A stretch of 64,000 bases of DNA. It comes from Candidatus Cybelea sp. Lineage in GTDB: Bacteria > Vulcanimicrobiota > Vulcanimicrobiia > Vulcanimicrobiales > Vulcanimicrobiaceae. Position 1 is the stretch's first letter; every line of letters starts with the position of its first letter. The stretch covers positions 1 to 64,000 of the forward strand of contig DASXFZ010000021.1 of NCBI GenBank assembly GCA_036489315.1, in the 5' to 3' direction. Position numbers and translations under genes: made by a program. Below the pieces are notes generated by a model that saw nothing but the letters and a program-made list of their open reading frames with translations, searched no databases and had not been told where the DNA came from. Below are positions 24,465 through 33,073 of this stretch, piece by piece.

Positions 24465-24515
24465 ATTGTTTCGTAAACAATAGGTCGCCGGTTCAAGTCC
24501 GGCCGTCGGCTCCAG
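24465..24515 (+). repeat. attR: tRNA-Thr 3'-half duplicate
   Basis: 51 bases match 13730-13780 with one mismatch (A for G at 24495, in the T-loop). The acceptor 5' half and D-arm are missing, so it is not a functional tRNA. It marks the right end of the island. Confidence 0.93.
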
Positions 24516-24522
24516 ACCGAAG

Positions 24523-24539
24523 CCCTTACGGCGTAAGGG
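24523..24539 (+). terminator. hairpin, probable original tRNA-Thr terminator
   Basis: Stem CCCTTAC/GTAAGGG with GGC loop, followed by TGTTTGCTTT. It lies 7 bases after attR, where the tRNA 3' end was before integration. The island insertion would have moved it 10.7 kb from the tRNA. Confidence 0.55.
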
Positions 24540-24711
24540 TGTTTGCTTTGGGGCTGTAACACGCGCGCTTCCTTCCTCGGGTGCATGGCGATCGCCGCCG
24601 CCGGCCCTCCGGGACGCAGCAGCGGCTATATAGACTATATATCTGTAACGTCGTTCGGGACGTACTGTGACCCAAACCAAGCTGCGGCGCCCCGAGGCTG
24701 ACCGGCGCCTG

Positions 24712-26091
24712 CTACTCCGTATCGGGCGGGCGCGGATCGAGCGGTTGCCGCAGAAAGTCTCCGACTCCGTGCGGCGACGGTATCGTCGTAAAGCTTCGCG
24801 GCGGCCGCGCGAAATCGAAGCAGCCTGCCGCAATGGGATTGGCGCGCGTGTCGCTTGCCGAGAGTCGCGGCAGGCTCCATTGATCCTCGATGAATTTGAG
24901 AATGCTGCCGTGTTCGTAACGCACATGCGAGACGCAACCCGCTTTGGCGTACGCCGAAACGATCAGCAGCGGAACTCGAATGCCCAGCCCATCGTAGTCA
25001 ACCATGCCGGGCGCAACGTGATCGTACCAACCGCCGTAGTCGTCCCAGAAAATGAAGACAACGGTCGAATCCCAATACTTCGACTCGCCGATCGCATTGA
25101 CTAGCGATGCCACCCAAGCGGGGCCGGTATTTGAATGACACCCGGCGTGATCGGAGTTCCGGCAGGTTGGAGTTACCCAGCTTACGGCCGGCAAAACACC
25201 GTTTGCGACGTCCCTGAAAAACCGCGTCTGCGGCCTGATAACGTCCTTGCTCCAGTCGGGGCCCTTATAGATATGCTCGATGGCTTGATAGGCGCTCCAC
25301 GTACCGCCCCCGCCGGTTACCGTGGAGGTGTAGTAACGCCATGTAACTCCCGCCTTGTCGAGCTCGTCGCCGAGGGTCCGGTTATTGAAGCATGGGGCGA
25401 CGCTCTTCCCGATCGTCCTTTGCTGAGTCACCGTCGGAATCGTAGATGGCCCTTCGCAGCCCCACGGACCGATGGGAAAGTTGACGGTCGAACTGGCTTG
25501 AGCCGCGATGATGTATTGGTGAGAGACGAAGCTGCTCGAATCGAAGTTCGAGGGAAACATCTCATCTGCAAAGACGTAGTGTTCGCCAATGAAGAAATAT
25601 GGTTTGGTCTCGGAGCGCGGCACGTAGCTGTACGGAGGGTTTGCGTTGGGGCACTTCGGATAGCCCGGCTTCCCACATTCCCAGGATTCTCTGTCGAAAC
25701 CGTCCATCTTGCAGTCCGTCCCGGGGTATACGCCCTGGCCGTCGCACGACGCTAGGAAACTCGTGGAATCGTGCTGGAAATCCCACGCTGCCTCGAGCGG
25801 AACGGGCTTCAGCGTGATTTTTTCCCCGAGCCGGTTGAAACCGTACGGCCGCGTGCGCGCACCTGGGAACCCCGCAAATAGATTGTCGACCGAGCGGTTC
25901 TCCTGGATCACGACGACGACGTGGTGGATCTGACGATAGTGCGTCGCCGGCAGCTCTGCTAGCCCACCGACGGGCACCGGCTGCGCGTTACTTCCAGCTC
26001 CACCGCAGGCAGACAGCACGAGCCCCAAAGCCGCGATCGTCACGCTGGTTGGCGGGCGAAACCGTGCGCGAGAGCGGCGATTATGACCCAT
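24712..26091 (-). CDS. secreted phosphoesterase (phospholipase C / acid phosphatase family)
   Basis: The 459-residue lipoprotein-type exported protein has a signal ending in LGLVLSACGG. The phosphoesterase-family metal site is in HHVVVVIQENRSVDNLF (usual form QENRSFD). Further conserved stretches are FIFWDDYGGWYDHV and GIRVPLLIVSAYAK, then YEHGSILKFIE. Members hydrolyse phospholipids or phosphomonoesters outside the cytoplasm, so phosphate scavenging is plausible. Substrate is not assigned. Confidence 0.88.
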   Translation of the reverse strand: MGHNRRSRARFRPPTSVTIAALGLVLSACGGAGSNAQPVPVGGLAELPATHYRQIHHVVVVIQENRSVDNLFAGFPGARTRPYGFNRLGEKITLKPVPLEAAWDFQHDSTSFLASCDGQGVYPGTDCKMDGFDRESWECGKPGYPKCPNANPPYSYVPRSETKPYFFIGEHYVFADEMFPSNFDSSSFVSHQYIIAAQASSTVNFPIGPWGCEGPSTIPTVTQQRTIGKSVAPCFNNRTLGDELDKAGVTWRYYTSTVTGGGGTWSAYQAIEHIYKGPDWSKDVIRPQTRFFRDVANGVLPAVSWVTPTCRNSDHAGCHSNTGPAWVASLVNAIGESKYWDSTVVFIFWDDYGGWYDHVAPGMVDYDGLGIRVPLLIVSAYAKAGCVSHVRYEHGSILKFIEDQWSLPRLSASDTRANPIAAGCFDFARPPRSFTTIPSPHGVGDFLRQPLDPRPPDTE

Positions 26092-26239
26092 AGCTGCGGC
26101 GATAGTTCGGGGCAGCGCTTAGCGCCGCCTCGGCAGGTGCGAGCGCCGGCGGACGAACGCGCTTACGTCATCGAAAAGCGAGAACTACGAGCCAGTAGCC
26201 GACAAAACAGAGCGCTGTACTCAACATCGTTTCGAATGC

Positions 26240-27616
26240 CTAGAGGACCAGACCGGTTTTCATGAGGAGCGTGCGGTAGCGCTGCGTTGCGGCGACGGCC
26301 GCAAACCACGGGAGGCTCTTTAAGAAGGGCAGCGTCGATTCGTGCTGCTCGTAGGCGGCTTCGAGGTAGGCCATTGCCTCTTCCACGCGGCCGAGCCCCG
26401 CAGCGACGATCGCAAGATTCCAACTGACGACGTAATCGGTACGCGCCATCATCAGCAGCGTTTCGAAGACCTGTTCCGACCGCTGGGTTTCACCCATGTC
26501 GGCATGGGCCCGAGCAAGCATCGGCAGGCGGAAGCTGAGATCCTCCGAGCGTTCCTGCGGAAGCAGCAGCAAATCGGCCATGGCCTTCTCCGGGTCGCCG
26601 GCAAGCAGGTGCGCCTGCGCGCGGTACCGTCGCGCGATGTAAAAGGTGTCATCGGTCTCGAGCAGGCTCGTCATGATCGCGATGGCGTTGGAATAATCGC
26701 GGGAGTGCAGCATCACGCGGGCGAGCAGCAGCTGCAGCGGAAGCGACGACGGTTCCATCATGAGCGCACATTCTGCTTGCGCGAGCGCGTCGTGGTATCG
26801 ACCGGTGCAGACGTAGAGCCAGGCAGCGTTGTTGCGAACGAACGTCGATCCGGGATTTAAGCGAATCGCCAGGTCGATCTCCTCTTGGGCGCCCTTCCAA
26901 TCCCAGTCGCAGAAGCAGAGGAGGCCGGAGCGTACGGCGTGCGCGACGGCCGAGGTCGGGTCGATGGCGAGTGCGCGCGCGATCGCCTTCTTCGCAAGCG
27001 GAAACGAGAGACCCGGCGGTGCGTGCCAGTACTCGGCGAGCAGGGCGCGCGAACGCGCGAGCCCGATCAGCGCGGGGACGTAGTTCGGATTCGAGCGCAA
27101 CGCGGCGTCGAAGAACTCGATCGCGCGTTTGATCGCCGGCGCCGTCCGCTGCTCGATGAAGAAGCTGCCCTGACAGTAGTTCCGAAACGGATCGACGCCG
27201 CTGCGCAGCAGCGCGTCGCCGATCGTCGCCGCGTCGGGAATCGGCTCCTCGCGAGCGATCGGCATCTCGACGACCTGCAGCGCGAAACGATATCCGCCGG
27301 AGACCGAGAGAATATAGGAATGATCGCGCGCCCGTTCGCCGAGCAGACGGCGCAGCATGTAGACGTGCTGCGCGAGGTTGCCGTCGGTGACGGCATCTTG
27401 CTGCCATATCCTCTCCGCCAGCCGCTCCTTGGTGACGAGGCCGCCGTTGGCCGCGACGAGTTCGCTCAGCAGAACCGCCAGACGCTCGGGGATCGGTGTG
27501 ACCTCCTCCCCGCGAAAGAGCAGGCGCCGTGCCGGGTCGAACCGGCAGTCGCCAAAACCGTACGCGTAAGATCCGGCCCGCGGCCGAGGCTCCTCGATCA
27601 ACCCAACGACGCTCAC
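26240..27616 (-). CDS. winged-helix transcriptional regulator with TPR-like domain
   Basis: The 458-residue protein has an OmpR/PhoB-type winged helix at the N-terminus (RFDPARRLLFRGEEVTPIPE, LVTKERLAERIWQQ, AQHVYMLRRLLGE, YRFALQV) and a long helical TPR-like region (about 130-458). There is no receiver domain or membrane segment. I chose the GTG at 27616 over the ATG at 27667, because a consensus promoter (TTGACA-17-TATCAT) overlaps the longer frame and an AGGAG box sits 11 bases before the GTG. It is a paralogue of the gene at 29711. Confidence 0.87.
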   Translation of the reverse strand: MSVVGLIEEPRPRAGSYAYGFGDCRFDPARRLLFRGEEVTPIPERLAVLLSELVAANGGLVTKERLAERIWQQDAVTDGNLAQHVYMLRRLLGERARDHSYILSVSGGYRFALQVVEMPIAREEPIPDAATIGDALLRSGVDPFRNYCQGSFFIEQRTAPAIKRAIEFFDAALRSNPNYVPALIGLARSRALLAEYWHAPPGLSFPLAKKAIARALAIDPTSAVAHAVRSGLLCFCDWDWKGAQEEIDLAIRLNPGSTFVRNNAAWLYVCTGRYHDALAQAECALMMEPSSLPLQLLLARVMLHSRDYSNAIAIMTSLLETDDTFYIARRYRAQAHLLAGDPEKAMADLLLLPQERSEDLSFRLPMLARAHADMGETQRSEQVFETLLMMARTDYVVSWNLAIVAAGLGRVEEAMAYLEAAYEQHESTLPFLKSLPWFAAVAATQRYRTLLMKTGLVL

Positions 27617-27638
27617 TGCCCTCACATCTCCTAAATCT

Positions 27639-27679
27639 TTAGTTGAATGATAAACGGTGTTGCGCATGGTGTCAACTAA
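27639..27679 (-). promoter_or_regulatory. sigma-70-like promoter framed by an inverted repeat
   Basis: On the minus strand, TTGACA (27675-27670) and TATCAT (27652-27647) are 17 bases apart. The whole promoter is framed by TTAGTTGA and TCAACTAA, an exact 8-bp inverted repeat (27639-27646 and 27672-27679). It drives the regulator at 26240 and the repeat may be its operator. Confidence 0.7.
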
Positions 27680-27690
27680 TTATTTAAGGG

Positions 27691-28023
27691 CTAGCCTAAA
27701 GCACAGGGTGACTTCGATTTGCTCACCCGGAGTGTGGGGGGAAGGCAGGTCGCCAGGAGGCCGACTGCGGGCTTGGCCATCGTGATCGCGGTCTGAATCT
27801 CGTATCTGGGTTGCCCCCAGAGCATAGCCGCGAAAATGGCCAGAACTCCCAGGCTTATCAGGACCGGGCGCCGGCGTGAGGTCACGATGCTGCCGGCGAC
27901 GTCGGCGATCACCGACGGCGAGGCGGGCAGATCGACGAGCAACGCTTCGAACTCTTCGGCGTAGCGTGATTTCCATTCGGCGGAGTGCATCTGCGCGAGC
28001 ACCCGGGCAACGCGTGCCTCCAT
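27691..28023 (-). CDS. small membrane protein linked to PadR
   Basis: The 110-residue protein has an N-terminal helical part (MEARVARVLAQMHSAEWKSR) and one clear membrane segment (PVLISLGVLAIFAAMLWG), with a second weaker one (AVGLLATCLPPTL). It starts one base after the PadR stop, so the two are co-translated. PadR-linked membrane proteins often are targets or sensors of the regulator. Specific function is unknown. Confidence 0.7.
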   Translation of the reverse strand: MEARVARVLAQMHSAEWKSRYAEEFEALLVDLPASPSVIADVAGSIVTSRRRPVLISLGVLAIFAAMLWGQPRYEIQTAITMAKPAVGLLATCLPPTLRVSKSKSPCALG

Positions 28024-28024
28024 C

Positions 28025-28354
28025 CTACGTCGCGAGTCCTTGGAGCATCATCTGATACTCCCGCAGTTCGCTCATCTGCTCGGCGAAGGCGCGGCGGCCG
28101 GCGGCGGTAATGCGGTACGGACGCCGGCCGCGCTCTTCGAGGGCTCTCCCCTCAATGAATCCCAGTCCTTCCAACCGGGAAATCGCACCGTAGAGCGTGC
28201 CCGGACCGAGCCTCTTTCCGGTATGCGCTTCGACGTCGGCGATGATCGCGTACCCGTGCTTGGTACCCGCGGAGAGCGATGCCAAGATCAAAAGCGCGGG
28301 CTCGGTGAAACGACTAGCGCTCGCTTGTGCGGACGTTCTCTCATTACGTGCCAC
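28025..28354 (-). CDS. PadR-family transcriptional regulator
   Basis: The protein has 109 residues from a GTG at 28354. The PadR winged helix is clear: LLILASLSAGTKHGYAIIAD, GPGTLYGAISRLEGLGFIEG, RRPYRITAAGRRAF. The start codon lies inside a palindromic operator, which suggests autorepression. The longer frame from 28459 lacks conservation. The next gene encodes a small membrane protein. Confidence 0.9.
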   Translation of the reverse strand: MARNERTSAQASASRFTEPALLILASLSAGTKHGYAIIADVEAHTGKRLGPGTLYGAISRLEGLGFIEGRALEERGRRPYRITAAGRRAFAEQMSELREYQMMLQGLAT

Positions 28355-28376
28355 GTAATATATCGTACCACGTAAT
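28343..28376. promoter_or_regulatory. palindromic operator of PadR
   Basis: ATTACGTGCCACGTAAT (28343-28359) is a palindrome of two 8-base arms around one base. A further half-site CCACGTAAT at 28368-28376 lies exactly 17 bases from the same unit at 28351. It covers the PadR start and probably its promoter. Confidence 0.75.
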
Positions 28377-28489
28377 ATTGGAGTGGGCAATACCAGGTCT
28401 TTAGCGGCGGAGCAAGCGGCAAGAGCAATCCTCGCGAGCGGCTTTGTTGAGGGTACCACCGGCTGCTTGCGATTGTTTCGCGCGGCGGC

Positions 28490-28910
28490 TTACCGGCGTC
28501 CAACCATGCTGGTCGATTGTGCGCCGGCGTATAACGTGCCGGCCGCGTCGACGAGCCGCGCCTCGCCGACCACGATCGTCTGCCCCGCGTGGATCACCTC
28601 GGCCTTCACCTGCATCGTGCCGGTCCTCGCAAGGATCGGGCGAAAGAAACCGCACGTCGAGATCGAGCGTCATCACGCCCGTCGCGTCGCCTTCGAGAAC
28701 CGATATCGATACGAGCCCTAACGCAATATCCAAGACGGTGCTCGCAAATCCACCCTGGGCGACGCCGAACGGATTCTCATGGCGCGTCTTGGGCGTCGCC
28801 CGGCCGCGGACGCTGCCGGCGGCAACCTCATCGAGCACGAAGTCGACGTGTTCGGCCATCGGCATCGCAGCGGCGCCGAGCAGCGAACGGACGAAGGCAA
28901 GACCATCCAC
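28490..28910 (-). pseudogene. PaaI-type hotdog thioesterase with a one-base frameshift
   Basis: The first 90 residues match a PaaI/YdiI-like acyl-CoA thioesterase (HENPFGVAQGGFASTVLDIA, MTLDLDVRFL). After that the open frame turns Arg-rich. If one base is removed from the AAA at 28643-28645, the frame continues as RPILARTGTMQVKAEVIHAG and ends in STSMVGRR with a TAA at 28490-28492, giving a normal length of about 139. The first ATG (28910) is 6 bases after the HD-protein gene. Either a real mutation or a sequencing error. Confidence 0.75.
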
Positions 28911-28916
28911 CGCGGG

Positions 28917-29621
28917 TCACGCATACCCGGCGAACGGATCGGTCTTGACCTCGTCGCAAAAGTTCTCGAGATGGAAGCCGGGCACCATACGGTAGCCGAC
29001 GTCGACGACAAAACAGTTTCCGGTCGCCTGCGGCTTACGTTGGGCGACCGCCGCAACCGCCTGCAGAAAGGCGGGGACGAAGTTGGTACGAGGGGCCGCC
29101 TTCAATACGGCGACGACATCGTCGCGCGCCAGCGCACCGAGCGACGCGCCGAAGTCCGCCGAAACGCCCGCGTTGACGAGCACGACTTCGTTCGATTTCC
29201 AGCGTGCGAGGCTCCCTTGATCGTGCAAGGCGATCGCATCCCAAATCGTTTCCGCGCGTGTCGTGGGGAGCCCGTGCCGTTTCGCGAGGTCGCGCGCGAG
29301 GTTCGCGCCGTCGACCTCGAAGCGGCGGCTCGGGCTCATGTAGGTTGCGCTGAGCCCCGCGTCGTGCAGGATCGAGGCCACGTACACGCTTTCGGCGTCG
29401 TGTTCGATTTTGTCCGCGCGCGCGATGAGCTCCGCGAACAGAAATGTACGCAACGAGTGATTGAAGATTTCGGCCGGCTCGGCGGCGAGCGCGGTCGAGG
29501 TAGCCTCTAGTGCAAGCGGCGTATCCACGATGGCGACGCCGGCAACGCTTTTCGGCAGGCCCTGCGCAGGGGTGATCGCCGCAACCGCGCAGCAGGCATT
29601 GAGAAACTCGGATCTATTCAC
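28917..29621 (-). CDS. HD-domain hydrolase (cyanamide-hydratase-like)
   Basis: The 234-residue protein has an HD metal-hydrolase core: His in FNHSLRTFLFAELIA, the HD pair in VYVASILHDAGLS, and downstream GANLARDLAKRHGLP and IWDAIALHDQG. The overall pattern resembles the cyanamide hydratase/HD family. The N-terminus (MNRSEFLNACCAVAAITPAQ) may be a weak export signal. It is the first gene of a pair with the thioesterase. Substrate is unknown. Confidence 0.82.
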   Translation of the reverse strand: MNRSEFLNACCAVAAITPAQGLPKSVAGVAIVDTPLALEATSTALAAEPAEIFNHSLRTFLFAELIARADKIEHDAESVYVASILHDAGLSATYMSPSRRFEVDGANLARDLAKRHGLPTTRAETIWDAIALHDQGSLARWKSNEVVLVNAGVSADFGASLGALARDDVVAVLKAAPRTNFVPAFLQAVAAVAQRKPQATGNCFVVDVGYRMVPGFHLENFCDEVKTDPFAGYA

Positions 29622-29710
29622 GGCTACGATTGTAGCATTTCGCCGAAATCAAATCTTATCAAAGTTTGCAGATGAAACTCCGGCAGTCGTTCGGGCGTCA
29701 ATCGTAATAG

Positions 29711-31092
29711 ATGCTCCCGCAGGCTCGGCTCTTTCGGTTCGGTGAGTTTTGCTTTGACCCCATGCGCCGCGTACTCTTGCGCGGTTCGAGTGTTACCCCC
29801 GTCGCGGAACGCTTGGCGCTCATCCTCACGCAGCTGCTTGCAGCCGGCGGGCGCGTCGTGAGCAAAGAGACGCTGGCGGTTACGGTCTGGCCGAACGATG
29901 CGGTGAGCGATGGAAATCTCGTTCAGCACATCTATCTGCTGCGGCGCCTCTTCGGCGAAAAGACTAAGGACCGCTCGCACATTCTCTGCGTTCCGCGCAC
30001 CGGCTATCGCTTCGCCGTCCCGGTCGAAGTGATGGAGCCGTCGCTGAACGAGACGTTTACGACCGACGCCGCGAGCCTTGGTGCGATCGTCTCCGGAGAA
30101 CAATTCGAACCGTTCCGCGCCTACTGCCAAGGAAGCTATTTCCTGGAGCAGCGAACGGCGCCCGCGATTCGCCGGGCGGCGGAGTTTTTCGAAAGCTCCT
30201 TACAATCGAATCGAGATTATGTGCCCTCGCTGATCGGCCTCGCGCGCGCGCGTCAGTTCCTGGGCACCTATTGGCACGTGCCGCCCAATCTCACGTGCCG
30301 CCCAATCTCACGTTTCCGGCGGCGCTCGAGGCCGTCGAAAAGGCGCTGGCGATCGATCCGGCGAGCGCCGTCGCGCACGCCGTGCGCTCCGGGCTGCTTT
30401 GCTTCTGGAAGTGGGATTGGGAGAGCGCTTGTCGCGAGTCGGAGCTCGCAATACGGCTCAATCCGGGCTCGACCTTCGTTCGCACCAACGCGGCCTGGGT
30501 GCACGTCTGCACCGGGCGCTTCGAGCGGGCGCTGCTCGAAGCGCAGCTCGCCCTTACGCTCGAGCCGTCGTCGCTCTCCCTGCAGCTGCTCGTTGCGCGG
30601 GTGCTCCTTCATTCGGGAAGGTATGCCGAAGCGATCGCATTGATGTCGAACATTCTGGAGACGAGCCCGGCGTTCTATATCGCGCGCCGGTATCGCGCGC
30701 AAGCCTACCTGCTCGACGCGCAGCCCGAAAAGGCGATCGGGGATTTGGAGCTTCTGCCCCAAGAGCAAAGCGAAGATCCGAGTTTTCGTCTGCCGATGCT
30801 CGGCCGCGCCTACGCCGATGCGGGAGAGAGCCGGCGAGCCGCAGAGGTTTTCGGCGTGCTGGAGAGCCTCGCCCAGACGGGATACGTCGTCTGCTGGAAT
30901 CTCGCCATCGTGGCCTGCGGCTTGCGGCGCTACGCCGACGCCCTCTCGTATCTCGAAACGGCCTGCGAGCGGCACGAGTCGACGCTGGCGTTCTTGAAGA
31001 GCCTGCCGTGGTTTGTCGCGATTGCGGGAGACGCGCGCTTCAAGCGCATCGTGGAACGCGTCGAGGCCGGCTCACCCGACCAAGAATCGTAA
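29711..31092 (+). pseudogene. winged-helix/TPR regulator interrupted by a 17-bp tandem duplication
   Basis: This is a paralogue of the regulator at 26240, with the same PhoB-type winged helix (RFGEFCFDPMRRVLLRG, VSKETLAVTVWPNDA, HIYLLRRLFGE) and TPR-like region. CACGTGCCGCCCAATCT occurs twice in tandem at 30275-30291 and 30292-30308. The extra 17 bases shift the frame: the upstream frame runs to 30643 in nonsense, while the proper frame continues from 30309 to 31092. Without one copy the gene encodes 454 residues. The duplication could be a reversible switch, a fixed null allele or an assembly artefact. Confidence 0.85.
30275..30308 (+). repeat. 17-bp perfect tandem duplication inside a regulator gene
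   Basis: Two exact copies of CACGTGCCGCCCAATCT, followed by CACGT, the start of a third. 17 is not a multiple of three, so copy number decides whether the regulator is full-length. Confidence 0.9.
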
Positions 31093-32814
31093 CGGGTTGG
31101 CGCGTACCGTCGCGTGCCGTTCGACCTCATGCAAGGCCTCGTCGAGGCGGTATTGCACCTTCGAACGTTCGCCGAAACCCACGACGGCCTGCATGACGGT
31201 GGCAATCAGCTCCGAAGCGCTCGCGGCAAAGTAGCCGAGGGCGTGGGCAAACGCCGGAGCTTCGTCGATGAGGGCGGCCGCGGCTTCGGCCGCTCCGCGC
31301 GGCCGAGCGGGCGCGTCAAGCAGCCTCACGACCAGGTTTCGCAGAAAAGCGTTCGCAGCCGGCGCCTCACTGCGGCCGCCGTCGCGCAACGGCGGTATGG
31401 CGGCGATCAGGCCGTCGTACAGCATGTCGACGAAATCGGCGGGGGCCGTTGCGAGTCTCAGCGTCGCGGCCAGCGGCGTCGCCTCCAGCGCAAAGAGATC
31501 GAGTACTGCGGAACGGTCGCGGGTCGGGAGCGCGAGAGCGAGCGCGCGCAGATACCACATTCGGCGCTCTTTGCCGCCAAGCAGCGCACCGATGGTCGCG
31601 GCCGCTCGCGCCGCGAGCGTTTGGTAGCCGCGGACGCTTGCGACTCGGAACGAATCCCGCGCGAAACTCTTCGCGCGCGCCGCGTCGCCGGCCATCGCGA
31701 GATGGCGCGCGAGCTCGACGTCGAGCGCAATGCGATCCCAGGCGGGCGCGGCGAGCAATCCGGCATCGTTCGGAGCCGCCCACGGTATGCCCAGGCGCAG
31801 GCGCGCGCGCGCGACGAGCGTTTGGCACTTGTACGCATTGAAGTGGCGCCCGCGCAAAACCAAATATGCGGCCGACGCAAAACGCTCCGCCAGCGCGTCG
31901 TCGCCCTGCGCGAACGCGAGCTCGCCGCGCAGCATGCTCGCGCAGACCGGCTCGAACGCCGCGAAGCTCGCAACGCCTTTTCGATCGATCGCGTCGAGCT
32001 GGGCGCCGGCTTCTTGTAGACACCCTCGGCGAAGCGACGACTCCGCTTGCGCGAGCAGCGCCCGCAAAAGCCACGACGGACGTTCGCCCGCTAGACGCTT
32101 CAGATTGCGCGAGACGGCCTCGAGCGTGCGGGCGTTGCCGCCGTGACGCGCTCGCAGCAGGGCAAGCGTCTCCAACTCGAAGCGAGTCTCCGCGCTGCCC
32201 GTGGCGGCGAAGGCGAGCTGCGACTGCGCGCCCGGACCGGCGTCGAGTCCGGCGATCTGCCGCGCCTGCGCGGCGAAGACGGCGTAGAGCGCCGGATCGA
32301 CGTAATGCTCGAGATCGGTAAGCCGCTCGTCAAAGGCGCCCATCTCGACACGCTCGCGAATCGCGAGCGAAAGCAGTTCGCCGATTGCGTCGAGCGGCTG
32401 CAGGACCGAGCCCGCCTCTTCGGGAGGCGCCGTAGGCGCCGACCATCGGACGATTCGCCGGATGTGCGCGGCCAAAATCGTGACCGCCTTCGCGCGCCGC
32501 CGCAGCAGATGGCGTCGCGAAACGCGCAGTGCGTCGGGCAGGTCGGTTTCGGGTGTTCCCTCCACTGGGGCGTGCAGCAGCGCGCGCAATCGCGACTCTC
32601 CCGAGCGTTGCGCAAACGCGCCGTCGATCGCGCGGATCAGCGCGTGCTTTGCGTTCGGGATGCCGGTTGCGTGGCAGAGCGCTTGCGCCAGCGGGCTCGT
32701 CGCCAAAAAGAACGGGTCGCCGGAGCGGCGCAACAATCGCCGGACCTCGGCTTCGAAGCGCGGCTGAGGCGCCGCGTACGATCCATACATCGACAGCAGC
32801 GGCAACGTCGCCAT
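31072..32814 (-). CDS. large helical-repeat hypothetical protein
   Basis: The 580-residue cytosolic protein is almost entirely helical and Ala/Arg/Leu-rich, with TPR-like hairpins (SWLLRALLAQAESSLRRGCL, AWDRIALDVELARHLAMAGD). No enzyme motif is seen. An early basic stretch (VSRRHLLRRRAKAVTILAAH) might bind DNA, but I would not call it. It is convergent with the interrupted regulator, overlapping it by 21 bases. Its architecture recalls the helical part of the LuxR-type regulator at 55574. Confidence 0.7.
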   Translation of the reverse strand: MATLPLLSMYGSYAAPQPRFEAEVRRLLRRSGDPFFLATSPLAQALCHATGIPNAKHALIRAIDGAFAQRSGESRLRALLHAPVEGTPETDLPDALRVSRRHLLRRRAKAVTILAAHIRRIVRWSAPTAPPEEAGSVLQPLDAIGELLSLAIRERVEMGAFDERLTDLEHYVDPALYAVFAAQARQIAGLDAGPGAQSQLAFAATGSAETRFELETLALLRARHGGNARTLEAVSRNLKRLAGERPSWLLRALLAQAESSLRRGCLQEAGAQLDAIDRKGVASFAAFEPVCASMLRGELAFAQGDDALAERFASAAYLVLRGRHFNAYKCQTLVARARLRLGIPWAAPNDAGLLAAPAWDRIALDVELARHLAMAGDAARAKSFARDSFRVASVRGYQTLAARAAATIGALLGGKERRMWYLRALALALPTRDRSAVLDLFALEATPLAATLRLATAPADFVDMLYDGLIAAIPPLRDGGRSEAPAANAFLRNLVVRLLDAPARPRGAAEAAAALIDEAPAFAHALGYFAASASELIATVMQAVVGFGERSKVQYRLDEALHEVERHATVRANPLRFLVG

Positions 32815-33073
32815 GCATGCGAGTATAAACCCAGGCAGGCACCCGCGTCATCAACGATTCATCAACGCTAGCCGGCCGGCATGGCGTAATTCGTTTCATT
32901 GTTTTTGATGGCGTTTGATAATTCGCTGCGCGCGTCATCGTTTAAGAGTGACTGCGGTGCTGACACTTTACTCAGCTTTATAGGAAGCAGGTTTGGAAGG
33001 CTGAAGGCGCGTGCGTGTGCGGCTAATGTTCCGCATTAACACACGTAACGTTGCACTGGAGGAAACCACACGC

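Larger units (their letters stand above)
13730..24515. mobile_element. integrated genomic island in tRNA-Thr, about 10.7 kb
   Basis: The island is bounded by the 51-bp att repeats; the distance between cores is 10,735 bases. Integrase is adjacent to the tRNA. Contents in order: tyrosine integrase, iteron-like array, PD-(D/E)XK nuclease-like gene, small helical protein, serine recombinase, a possible small membrane protein, hypotheticals, a glycosyltransferase, an RNDFAH-motif protein, a propeller lipoprotein, a beta-helix protein and a hypothetical. Much of it reads as less GC-rich than the flanks, especially 19-24.4 kb. No capsid, portal, terminase, relaxase or conjugation gene was recognised, so it is an island or a phage remnant/satellite. 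Confidence 0.9.
24366..24711. other. intergenic junction with attR, no gene
   Basis: Contains the right att repeat, a hairpin, and an AT-rich patch near 24640 (CTATATAGACTATATATC) in otherwise GC-rich DNA. No coding frame is convincing. Confidence 0.5.
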
